Part shown: piece by piece, positions 14,641 through 25,200 of the stretch | Numbering within the stretch: position 1 is the first letter of the stretch | Layout: every line of letters starts with the position of its first letter | Assembly (NCBI GenBank): GCA_947623455.1 | Contig: OX392542.1 | Location: 12,779,625 to 12,843,624 of the forward strand | DNA from: Mimachlamys varia | Taxonomy: Eukaryota; Mollusca; Bivalvia; Pectinida; Pectinidae | Reading direction: 5' to 3' | Length of the DNA: 64,000 nt | The notes under the pieces: generated by a model | Told to the model about the DNA's origin: nothing | What the model saw: the letters and a program-made list of their open reading frames with translations, nothing else | Database searches by the model: none | Program-made: the position numbers and the translations under genes

Positions 14641-14668
14641 ACCGGAAGTTAGGTAATACCATAGCAAC
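14641..14668 (+). promoter_or_regulatory. Possible TATA-less promoter (ETS and X-box-like motifs)
   Basis: ACCGGAAGT (ETS consensus) at 14641-14649 and CCATAGCAAC (an RFX X-box-like half site) at 14659-14668 lie 10-37 bases before the ATG at 14678. This arrangement fits a TATA-less 5' end of the exon that follows. It is motif evidence only. Confidence 0.35.
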
Positions 14669-14677
14669 GCATAGGAA

Positions 14678-14894
14678 ATGGCTGCGTCTGCTGTTTCGCC
14701 GGCTTCGAGTCCTAAAAAAAATGCGGTTTGCGTCTCTAAACGATGAGAACATTAACAAGTTAATGACAGAAAAGGATTCCATCAACACAAGAAGAGCGAC
14801 TGACTCGGCTGTAAAAACTTTTAAGGAATATTTAAAAGAAAAGAACATGGCAGAAGACGTTGAGACTTTGGGCAGCACCGTTTTCTTGAGTTTA
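14678..14894 (+). pseudogene. Crypton/QRICH1/ZMYM-type N-terminal exon, frameshifted
   Basis: ATG at 14678 opens a short Ala/Ser-rich leader (MAASAVSPASSPKK). The frame then shifts at an eight-A run (14714-14721) into FASLNDENINKLMTEKDS followed by INTRRATDSAVKTFKEYLKEK and AEDVETLGST. The pattern of a D/E-rich helix, K-D-S-x-N-T-x-R-A-T and a later F-x-E-Y-L-x-E-K is what I know from the N-terminal DNA-binding-like domain of Crypton-derived proteins (QRICH1, ZMYM2/3, DUF3504 family), which are numerous in molluscs. Similarity ends near 14894, where GTACGT could be a donor. With the shift uncorrected the leader product stops soon after. A sequencing slip in the A-run is an alternative to real decay. 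Confidence 0.5.
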
Positions 14895-14942
14895 GTACGT
14901 TTATCATTTCATCATATATACTTTGATTATATAATAAAACAG

Positions 14943-15078
14943 TTATGGACTTTTTACTTGGTTAATATGCTCTGATATTAACCAGAATGTAACCATATTG
15001 ACCTCGGCTTCGCCTCGGTCAATATGAGTTCCATTCTGGTTAATATCAGAGCATATTAACCAAGTAAAAAGTCCATAA
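14943..15078. repeat. Tight inverted repeat with 62-bp arms
   Basis: The left arm starting TTATGGACTTTTTACTTGG (14943) is inverted nearly perfectly at 15017-15078, ending CCAAGTAAAAAGTCCATAA. The spacer of about 12 bases is itself GC-rich (TCGGCTTCGCCTCGG). The whole 136 bp would fold into one long hairpin. Apparent frames on both strands are consequences of the symmetry. Confidence 0.9.
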
Positions 15079-16180
15079 TTGTATAATATTAATCTAACTT
15101 GATTAATAATAAGACAACCGCATCGTAAGTATGAATTACGTTTTATCAGTTTCATTCATATTACACATTTATTTGACACAAAACATGTATTAACAGGACA
15201 CATGCACCATCAAAATATGATATAACGCCCCTATATTGCCTCCACGAGATACATGTACCAACAACGGTATACAATAGACGACAGTATTTGTGTATTTCTC
15301 CCGGATACTCTGATTTACAGACTGATATTAAAATTTGCTAAAATATAGGTTTTTTTTATAAGAACAGAGTTCATTTAGTTACTAAACATAATTAGATCAA
15401 GTTTATGCCAATTCTTGAAAGGTAACATGAAAATTTAATATTACCATTTTTAACCCGGTAACAACCAATATGACTGCAACTACATGTAATCCCTAACAGG
15501 TGATATACGTATATACGATCACGGACTGGGATTACAATCTTGATTCCATTACATATTGACTCAAGGTGTTATCTATATCTTATTAAACGTATACTTTATT
15601 TCTGTAGTAAAAAAAATAAGCGTAGTTAAAATACGACGGTCGAAGCGAGACCTATTATGGCACTTGGACGTTCGGTGATCCGGATGCGGTTTTGGAGCGG
15701 TCCGTGCATACCTATGTTCAGCGCGCGCGCCTATCATTATAATGAGGACACCTCTCGTATTTCATGTACTGGCTGACTAGTTTACTAGATAGCTATATCT
15801 GAATCGAAATTTACGTTTGATTTTGCTTTCACGAATATAAAGACATCATCAAATTTGCCGATAGAAATGAATGAAAATACAATATATGATATATGTCTGA
15901 AATGAATTGTATACTTTATGTGCCACCTAGCACAAAAATGAATGAAAATACAATATATAATAAATAAGTCTGGAATAAATTATATGTTACATGTACCACC
16001 AAGCACAAACATGAATGAAAATATAATATATAATATATAAGTCTGGAATAAATTGTATATTACATGTACCACCTAGCACAGAAACACGATTGGTAATACA
16101 AACATTTGATCACTCAGTAGGTCTGTTTAGTTTGATTTATTATGTTTTCATCCTATTAACAGCCAGTGTCATTTAAGGAC
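15079..16180. other. AT-rich spacer with a short tandem triplication
   Basis: Nothing coding is recognised. At 15867-16082 a unit of about 72 bp (beginning ATGAATGAAAATACAATATA and ending CCACCTAGCACA) is present three times in tandem with moderate divergence. A brief GC-richer stretch at 15650-15740 has no open frame of note. Confidence 0.6.
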
Positions 16181-16189
16181 GTGCAACAT

Positions 16190-16352
16190 TTTTGGGGGTG
16201 GAGGAAAGCCGGAGTACCCGGAGAAAAACCACCGACCTACGCCAGTATATGGCAACTGTCCCTTGTGGATTTCGCACTGGCAACCCAGAGATGAAGGTCT
16301 AGTAGTAGAATGTCGGGACACCTTTACCACTCGGCCACCGCGGCCCCCTCAT
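16190..16352 (-). repeat. tRNA-headed SINE (minus strand)
   Basis: On the minus strand the element starts near 16352 with GGGGGCCGCGGTGGCCGAGT and GGTAAAGG, an A-box-like tRNA head. A B-box-like GGGTT...AAATCC region follows, then a body containing CTCCGGGTACTCCGGCTTTC near 16200-16225. The body motif CCGGGTACTCCGG recurs in the SINE at 33836-33996. It is not a tRNA gene: no acceptor stem closes. Confidence 0.6.
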
Positions 16353-16836
16353 TGGACGAAGGGTAACATTTTTATATAAATAGTGAGACTGACCCCCAGA
16401 CCTGAGGGGCGAAGCCCTATTGAGAAAATATAGCTTTTTCCTGTTACAGATTGGGCATATATTATCTTGTTCTATGTTAATGAGTGCAACAACACAAATG
16501 TACATAGCATGGGAATAATAAACGTATCAACGAGTGAAATAAAAATCTACAACAGAATTCATTAACAGAAGTAACTAATTGCATAAAGGTAATTACGGCG
16601 ATGAATCCCTTCCTTAGGGGCGCACTCTATAACTTGCCTACATATCAAGTAATTGAGTGATTTAAAGTGACGTACTTACAAACAACAACGGTTCGTCGTC
16701 AAAAGCATAGGCGGATCCAGGAGTTTGGATTAGAGGGGGCGTGCATTTTGTTCTGGAATGAATATTTATGTATAGCTGTTAGGCCGTTCATTCCTATTGA
16801 GTTCACAATAGCATTATACATTCTTTGTTGTCCATA

Positions 16837-17703
16837 CGAGGAGTGTTCGAATAGTTTTACAAACGCACCGTATACTCGAGTATCGCGTAATTTACGTAAA
16901 TTAAATCAGTACGACCAACATTACCGCTCATCGCTGTATTTTGTGCATAAACTTCATTGAAATCCAGTAACTGGTTTCCTTGCATTATACATGGTGTTGA
17001 AAATGGTTAGAAAACGTCGCTGAAATCAGGGGCTATATAAAAGCCCACTGTAAGTTTGGATTGAGCGTCAAAAACATACATGATGAGATGTGTGCTTCTT
17101 ATGGAGATAAACGAATGTCATTTTCCACAGTTTCCACGGTTTACTAAATTTTATTCTGGTCATGAATCGGTCAAAGTTGCCCATTACTCAAGAAGAATTA
17201 TTTCTTCGGTTGCAAACATATTGAACGCCAAAAACATAAACCAAATCACTGAGAAAGACGCGCGTTATACGGTCAGACAGCTAGCATTAATGACAAACTT
17301 GGGTTTAGCATCTGTTAACTTCTTTTCAGTAGAACATTCTCAAGGTTAGGAAAATAAGTATTTGTTGGTTCCCACATTTACTCACTGACGAGAAGAAACA
17401 TACACCGGTACAAATGGCTACTAAACTGCTGAAGAAGTACTCAAAATATCAGAAAATGGCATTTGAAAGTCTCATAATGGGTGATTAGACATGGGTGTGC
17501 ATTTTTAAGATCCTAAGAGGTAAGTTGACAATATGTTATGGCCTTTGAAACATGGCAAAAGGCCAAGTATTGCTTAACGAACAGCAAAGGTGTTATACGC
17601 AATATTCTTTAGAAAAAAATGCCAAATCATGCAAAATACATTCAAATTTTTATAAGCGTTTCTGAGAAAACAGCTCATTTGCTAAATTTTCGAACACCTC
17701 TCG
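16837..17703 (+). mobile_element. Mariner-like transposon relic, shortened
   Basis: Terminal inverted repeats CGAGGAGTGTTCGAATAG (from 16837, preceded by TA) and, inverted, CGAACACCTCTCG (to 17703) bound 867 bp, shorter than the roughly 1.2-1.3 kb usual for mariner. Inside, broken frames resemble mariner transposase in order: EIRGYIKAHCKFGLSVKNIH (from 17022), a segment with GHESVK, ITEKDARYTVRQLA (about 17252), and RTAKVLYAIFF (about 17578-17610). A remnant resembling the TWVHF block after the first catalytic Asp lies near 17485-17500. Several frameshifts and stops separate them and the last catalytic part is missing, so it cannot make transposase. Confidence 0.75.
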
Positions 17704-18747
17704 AATGTCATCGTGTGATCGATATCAGACAAATTATGAGGAGAAAGAAACATGGAAGAGGTCGGGAGGTGTAGTTAATTGTCAGACGTATATTATATAT
17801 TACACACAATCAATATATAAGTATTACAAACTGTATAAGACAGCGACATGGTTTGGGAATTTGAAAAAGATTGTCTGTAATGTTCTGTTATAAGGACCAT
17901 TAGACCACATCAAGACATTAAAATGCTCTTATAAATATACACAATATAGTAGGATGATCAGAATACACGCTTACTCTGGTTCATATTTGGTAGCTATGAG
18001 TCTGGTTGTTGATATTTTCAAAAACGATTGCTAATGAATGTGTGTGAAATACTTACCCTGGTCAGACGTATGTATAGGCTATAAGTCTGAGGCTCTTAGG
18101 GCCACAAGTCCTATTTCTACCAACATATTGGACAGATGGAAAATGTCAGCGAAATAATTTAGAGACATATGTGTTGATTTGCAGGCCTTTCTGTGTGTAA
18201 GAAAACATGCATATCTTCAACAAAAGGAGACAAACCCAGGGAAATAAGTGTTCCAGCTGATAATGTGTCCTTCAAATTAGATAACGGTAGCTATGGAGAC
18301 TCCAGCTAACCTCGGGGAATTTAACATCAACCAGCAGAGTCTGCTCCATCCCCCTCCCCCTATCATAAAAGATGACCTTACACACACTTAATGCTGCACC
18401 TTTTAAATTAAGTTTAAATCTAATTAACATCTTACTTGTTAAATAGCAGAATGTCATCCTGATGATATAATATACAAACATACTATCATACCCTCAATCT
18501 TGCTATGTATGCTGACAATAAGAGCTGAATTCATAGATATATAGCTATTTCTTTTATTCAGTGTATATGTAATTAGGCGAGGACTACTGAAAGAATTGCA
18601 ATGACCAAATAAACAGTTGTATGGTCAAGTTTAATGTTAGTATGACCATTCGTTCTTGAAGGGAAAGTGTTGTTAACTGCGTCATGGTGGATTTCTGTCA
18701 TACAAATCTAGATTAAAGCAAAGCAATTATTGTTTTACAATTTATAA
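17704..18747. other. Spacer with one small dispersed repeat
   Basis: No gene is seen. About 18350-18480 contains, inverted, the motif TTTAAAAGGTGCAGCAT that is also found near 37535 and 51827, indicating a small dispersed repeat. Confidence 0.45.
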
Positions 18748-18945
18748 TCGGAGAAGAGCACGGCGACACAAAGGAATAGTAACCTGGCTCCTTTCAGAGA
18801 TATCGCGACCGTAGACATCATCAACCTACACGCCACTAACGAAACCGTCTGTATGAACACCGTCTCTTACCTGCCCACTCATTTCCCAATGCAGATTAAC
18901 ACCGCAGATTGGTCAGTACTGACTAGACATGCTGACGTTAAATAG
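18748..18945 (+). other. GC-rich open stretch, possible exon of unknown gene
   Basis: After a TAA at 18745, 65 codons stay open to TAG at 18943-18945, with clearly higher GC and coding-like codons than the surroundings. The residues include NLAPFRDIATVDIINLH and NTVSYLPTHFPMQINTADW. There is no ATG at the start and no recognised family. It lies about 240 bases upstream of the copy A start codon, so it may be a last exon of an upstream gene, a retroelement scrap or upstream regulatory DNA. Confidence 0.3.
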
Positions 18946-19098
18946 CCATGTTAGAATCAAACTTGGGAATTATTCCAATTATTCTCAAGTGAAATTTAAT
19001 ACATCAACATTCAAAAGTTGATTCTGTTTACCTAAGCAAAATGTTTTAGATACCGGGTTATTTGTTCCCAAATCAACCAATGGTTGCTTAACGTGTCC

Positions 19099-19124
19099 TG
19101 CGCATGCGCATGTACGATATATAT
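19099..19124 (+). promoter_or_regulatory. Core promoter of flavoprotein copy A (NRF-1 site and TATA)
   Basis: TGCGCATGCGCA at 19099-19110 is a full NRF-1 palindrome. TATATAT at 19118-19124 lies about 66 bases before the ATG at 19184, giving room for a start near 19148 and a 5' leader of about 35 bases. The ATG has a good context (AGCACCATGG). Confidence 0.5.
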
Positions 19125-19183
19125 TGAGGAACTTGATAAAGATATTCATTTTATCTTCTTGACACGAAGCTAGAAGCAGCACC

Positions 19184-19231
19184 ATGGGCAGTGTGGGGCT
19201 GGTACTGTGTATCCTGGTCGGCTGTTTTGGG
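19184..19231 (+). CDS. Copy A exon 1: signal peptide
   Basis: It encodes 16 residues, MGSVGLVLCILVGCFG, ending GGG|GTATGT in phase 0. Joined to exon 2 (AVDS...) it gives a short positively unburdened n-region, an aliphatic core and a plausible cleavage site near residues 17-20. It was found by matching phase and signal-peptide logic, since it is too short to appear as an open frame on its own. Confidence 0.75.
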
Positions 19232-22200
19232 GTATGTACTTGTAATATATAATTTTCCTCTTTTTTTGTGTGTGAATTTCGTCATCTTTCTTAAGATGGA
19301 AGCCATTGAGTGTTATTTAAAAAAATAATATATAAAAACATGGTTTACCGGTGATTATACTGTTTTTATTTCTACATTAATCGATATTAACGATGTGACC
19401 ATAAGCTACAGGTTGTCAGTATCCATCAATTTTGTACAGGTACAGGTAATATACAATATTTTGGTAATAATCTAAATGTTTTCAGAATCTATAAATTGTG
19501 TACAGAATATTTTCAATATTTTGGTGATAATCTTAGCGTAAAGACATTTTATATAACGTTTGAACTTCAAAGAATACGTTGTCTTCCTTGACGCATTTTC
19601 CTCGTAATCCAAAGATCATTTTGGTGTCCCCTCCTAAACATTTTCCATTTCTCTTCTTGCTTTCTGCATTTTCCATTTTAACTTGTTTATTGCTTTACAA
19701 TAGTCTTGGTGTTCACATTCATCGTTTGTTTCCATGCATGGCTGCCATGTCCTATGTTTTATTGTCTGTTATTTTTCATTAGATTTTCTTTCAAGGGAAA
19801 TTCTCTTTTCCCAGATGTTTCAGGTTTTCTCGGTTTCCATTTAAGTAGATATCTAATTGTACGCGTCTCAATAATTGATGTGAATGCTTTATGCATTTCC
19901 TTGGGATTTCCTTTGAGAACTCCATACCATTCTCTTGTGATGTCATATTTCATCCTTTTGTAGTCACTCTTGTTTTATTTTAAACGTGGTGTTTCATTCG
20001 ATGTGGATTTTGTTCACAGTAGAACTTGAAACTTAAATGGAGGTGGTCGCTGCTGCCGATCGGACTGTTCACATTGTAATGTATATCGCCGATCTTTTCG
20101 TCTTCATTTGTTATCAACAAATCTAAAATATTCATTCCCTTTCCTACTCTTTGTAATTTGTGTTGCGTTAGTACGGAGGCACGGTAGTCTAGTGGTAAGA
20201 CGCCGGGTTCGTTATCGAACGATTGCGAGTTCGAGTCCCGATCACGGCACTGGTGCTGTATCCTAGAGAAAGGTACTTTACTCCGTTTGTTCAAGTCTAC
20301 TCAACTGTAAATAAGTACATGGTCGTGCAGTGCTAGAAATTGTAAGATGCTAGCTGTGAGCGCCGACATGGCAGCACCGGTTGTATGCTCCTCAGGGAGT
20401 TGAGAACGATATTGGCTGGTTGCTTAAGCCTTATTATCACGGTTAATAATTCATGAACCGCTTTGAGGCGATCTTCATGTTGTGATAAAGCGGTATATAA
20501 GAACCCGAATTACCATTATTATTAATTATAGATAGTAATCGCTTAAGCACTTGATGAAATTATCACTTCCCTTATCGTTATTAGACAATGAAACCCAATT
20601 TATTTTCGGTATGTTGAAGTTACCAATGATAAGTATGTGACTGTCAGATTTTGTGGACGACACCTTGTTTATTCTTCGACATTTTCATCTGTGACTTTGT
20701 GCTCTTTTATAAACATTAGCCAGATGTTTCCGGACATCTTTATTTTCACCCAGATACTTTCTTTGAATGCCATTACCATGATAATTTCTATTCCATATTG
20801 ATCAATTTTTATGTACAACCCGACTCTTATGTGTCGATTTGTTAAATTGTCGTTTAGGAAAACATTGTAACCTTTCATCACAAGTTCTGCTTTACTCAGC
20901 AGGTACCTATAATGTTTGGAGTATATTTCGGAGATTCCAATTATATCAGTGCTACTCGTCTAATTTGTCTATATTTGTGTATGTACAGTTTTGATGATTT
21001 GAATTTTACTGATGTTTTGCTATATTCTCAGTCCTGCTTTCGGACCATCTAATTTGTCTGTCCCCAGCGGGACCTCGTACGTGGAAGACTTATTCCTCCG
21101 AATGTTGGTTGGTTTTCCTTTTTGCCTTTTCTCTTAGTTCAGATTTCCTTTCCCTTCCCTGTTTGGTCAGATCATTACTGATGGAAATTGTTTGATAATC
21201 ATCCTGTTTCTTAAGTTGTTTGATATTTTTTTAAGTGTTCTTTGTCTTCTATGGTATTGAAAACAGCCAGAATTTCTCTTTGTGCAATTTTCTAATTTCG
21301 AAACTTGTACTCCAGTTATACTATTTCGTGATAATTGGATTGTTTTTTTAACTTTCGTTTTTTCAGCCTTTCTTCGTTCATGATCTTCTGTACTAACTTG
21401 TTCTTCAATCCCAAATATTAGAATGTTTCTTCCTCTTCTCTTTCTGTCCTCTAGTTCCGTAAAGACATTTTGTGATGTTGAAATGTTTGAAGTTGGTTTT
21501 GCCGATATCTTTGGCCTTTTGAGGTTTTCATGTTCTCAAATCTCTCAGTTCTTTAATTATTGTACGGACTGTTTCAACCTAACATTTGGTTTTCAACATT
21601 TCGATATTCTACTCGCACATTGTTCAATGATGGCTTTACACCGCTCCTCAATTTTCATATCTCTTATGATGTTTTTCTGGACCAGTCTGTCTACATGTAG
21701 CAAAGACCTACATACAGTCTGAACCCTGATGAATTTTGGGATTTATCGTGCGATTTCCCTGAGCATTCAATGCAATTATGCTATTGGCAGCGTTCACATT
21801 CAAGCATTGTGGTACCAAAATATGGTTGCTGTGCTTCCATGTCGACCAATGTCCTCTTTATCACTGTTTCTATGTGATTGGTTTTTGAGCGGTTTTTTGG
21901 AACCAGGTTGGGGGTCTCCCACGGCCCCATCGCTGTGCATTGCTAGGAATGTAGCAGACTCATTTTAAGGATGACAAAAACGTGTCTAGGGTTCTTTTCT
22001 TTATTCCGATTCCAATTCCAATCCATGACATGACAGTCGTGCTGCTATTCAAAATTTTACACCCTACAAATATAATACATAAAATATTACAGATATACAT
22101 GTACATAGATAAACGTAACATTATCCTTGTCAAATCTACAAAGACTTATATATTTTACCTTTACATCAAAGAATCAGTTTTACTCCAAATCTTTTCTTTA

Positions 22201-25200
22201 CGTAATCTATACATTACTCTACATATCACATAATTCCGTATGATTTAACTCCATGAATTACATGAAATAAATTACTAGTCTAGCAATTACATTTTAAACA
22301 AACACTATAAATGATTAAATTCATTCACAGTCACTTTTACAAATAATAGTTTACTTTGAACAACTGATAAAACTATATTATATGAAAATTACACATTATA
22401 CAAATACACACATACCCCATTTATGGAATAGAGGCACTAGCTGTTTCAACTGGACATTGACTAGGACATATATTTCATCGTTCTCCTCTGATGTTCAATA
22501 CCAATATATTCTAGAGAAAGAAATATAACTAATTATAATCAATGCTTCCAATACAATAAAATACACAATAATACTTCTACTTTTATCAAATAGCATTAAT
22601 TTGATTACTTATACACATGTAAAAGAATACAAAATATCACTATCTATTAATTATCTTAAAATCTTCACATACCTTGCTTCCTTATTGTGACTTGTAAAAA
22701 TAAAGTTCTAACTTCTGTTCTCTTCAAAATCTTTCTGTCCTCTGAATTTAGACGGCAACCACCCTGAATATACCCATAACTATGACCCCACTATGACCAA
22801 TGAAATTACGGAATACGGACACACCTACAAACTGACCAACAAAATTAACTATATAAATAGACAAACAGGTTTCAAACACGTGCACAGCACAAGACATTCA
22901 CATTAACATATACATGAGCTCATACTCACCTGGTCTGGGTCTTCCCTCAGGGCAAATTACAGGGAAAATACTTAGACTGGTCTTTTATACATGCATAAAT
23001 AAACATGTATGTATATATATACACATTACGAAACAACACAGCATCAATGTTTTATATATTTTATTAAAACTACATTAAATCACTTTACTACAGGAATACC
23101 GTCATTATTCTTCAGCGATGGTGTTAACATGACTCCTTATGGGAGGATTGGTCGAGTGGTTAACACTCCGACCTTCCATGCAAGCGGCCGGGGTTCGATC
23201 CCCGTAATCGTCATACGCATGGAACATTCAGAGAAAGTGTTTTTCTCCTGCCCACACAACTCCAACAACCCAGGTGGAGTTTAAAATGGTCTGGGGTGGA
23301 TGTTGCAGTATCTGTGATGTAGCATTCAAGTGTGGTGGCACTATAAAATATGCCGTTGGAAACACGGTCTCACTACAAACAGAACACAATTCATCTCCAG
23401 CACAGACGCATACATACACACACATATGGAGATATTAGCCGGGTGGTATAGGACAAGTAGTTAGCGCCCGATAAGGCAGCTCCTGCGAACTCCTCAGAAT
23501 TGTATATGATAGAACTGTATGTGTTAATTGTATTGATTGTATAAGAATTGTATATCTATGTACTGTAAAGCGCTTTAGAGTGGCTTATGTTAGCTAGAAA
23601 GGGCGCTATATCAAATATCAAATATCAAATATTTTATATTACTCCTTGTTATTACTGATTACGCCTTCGGTCGATGTTTCTTCTTTAGACCTCAGAAACA
23701 TGCATATTTCTGTTGCTGTGAAAAAATCCGATTGTTTGCTCTTGTCACGTGACCGGAAGAACAAAACAAAAGTTATGTAAAGTGCAAATTTCGGTTCGTT
23801 GCTTTACACTCTACAAGGAAGAACCCAACTTGTTGTTCGTTGATGTATATGGTAGTTGAACTGTTGCACTGTCCCGAAAAGCAATTTGAGTTTGAGGAAA
23901 TAACGTCATTAAATGGGGGTTTTCCCCCCGCTTAGAACAGTAGTTTCTATAAAACATTTCTGCATTGAAATTATTAATTTAAGACACTGAAAATGTCAAA
24001 TTAATTCGCAAAAATTGAAAAAGAAGGGGGAAATATTGATAACAGCGTTTGAAAGTGGTCATTCAAGTTGGTGCATATATCTATGATTCGCATTTTTTTC
24101 TGTATAGGCGGTAGACTCGTTGACACTGCCTTTAGAAAAGGAACTCATCGAGTTACTGGAAAGTAAGACAATTTTCATTTATTCGTTCAAATATATGAGC
24201 ATAGCATAAGAGTTCGAATCTCCATGGTCAAGCTCGGCAGAACAACAAATAATCAATTAAATTTTACTACTTACCTGTGTAAGGTATAAACTTCAGCATG
24301 GTAATAATGACGATGAATAATGAAATATCTTTCAATGGTGTCAATTATCAACTATTTTATACTTTCATAGCGTCGGTAGGTAAATTAGAGCTATCATTAT
24401 GGCAAGTCATATTTACATTCTTCTAATATTTTGAATTATATTGTATTTTATTTATTGAAATATATATGTTTTTCTTTATAGTTGCTGAGAGTCATTCTCA
24501 TCAAAGTTTAAGTTCATCATACTCAGAAGAAGAATTAGAGATTTCGGAGTCAAGGTTCACCTATATCTCAGGCCCTAAATGTTTCGATGACAAGATCGCC
24601 ATTGTGGGGGCGGGGCCGGCTGGTGTACACATGGCTTTGAAGTTGAAGGTATGTCCTCTCCTTATTCCTCAACAACCTCTGGTGTTGTCTATGAAGCAAC
24701 CGAATCCGTCTCACTTTAACAATGTCTGACGTTGCTAATCAACAGTTAGGTACCCGAATAAAATACCCCAAAATATCTTATAATCGTCGTTTCTTTCGTC
24801 TATTGATATGAATTATAAAAGGAATTACCCTGCTATAGTTTAAAATATCCGTTTTTCTGGCTCCACGAACGCAATTTACGACAATAAAATTGGTAGATAG
24901 TGTCATACATTTCAAAATACGGAAGGGTTGTACCCTACAAATACGACAGTTTCAGGAAATAGAAGTTCCAGTATATTAACTCAGTTTCCCCATATTCGTC
25001 AGTTTCTGTCGTCCGTTGATATGAATTATAATAGGAATTACCCTACTATAGTTTAAAATATCCGTTTTTCTGGCTCCACGAACGTCACAGCGTCAACATA
25101 TAACAAAGCGTCAACATATAACACAGCGTCAACATATAACACAGCGTCAACATATAACACAGCATCAACATATAACACAGCGTCAACATATAACATAGCA

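Larger units (their letters stand above)
19232..24107 (+). other. Copy A intron 1 (4.9 kb, repeat-filled)
   Basis: GTATGT opens and TGTATAG closes the intron. It holds a minus-strand LINE fragment split by a SINE (19560-21970), a featureless AT-rich stretch (21975-23140), a composite SINE (23143-23635) and unassigned sequence to 24107. Homology with copy B intron 1 starts near 23880 and continues rightward. Confidence 0.75.

Noticed and set aside
16667..16960. 97-codon frame overlapping the mariner left end
   Set aside because: It crosses the transposon boundary and has no domain.
23150..23205. tRNA gene
   Set aside because: A and B boxes are good, but no closed acceptor stem is followed by a terminator and the sequence continues into a SINE body. 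The same holds for 20180-20250, 16300-16352 and 33920-33996.
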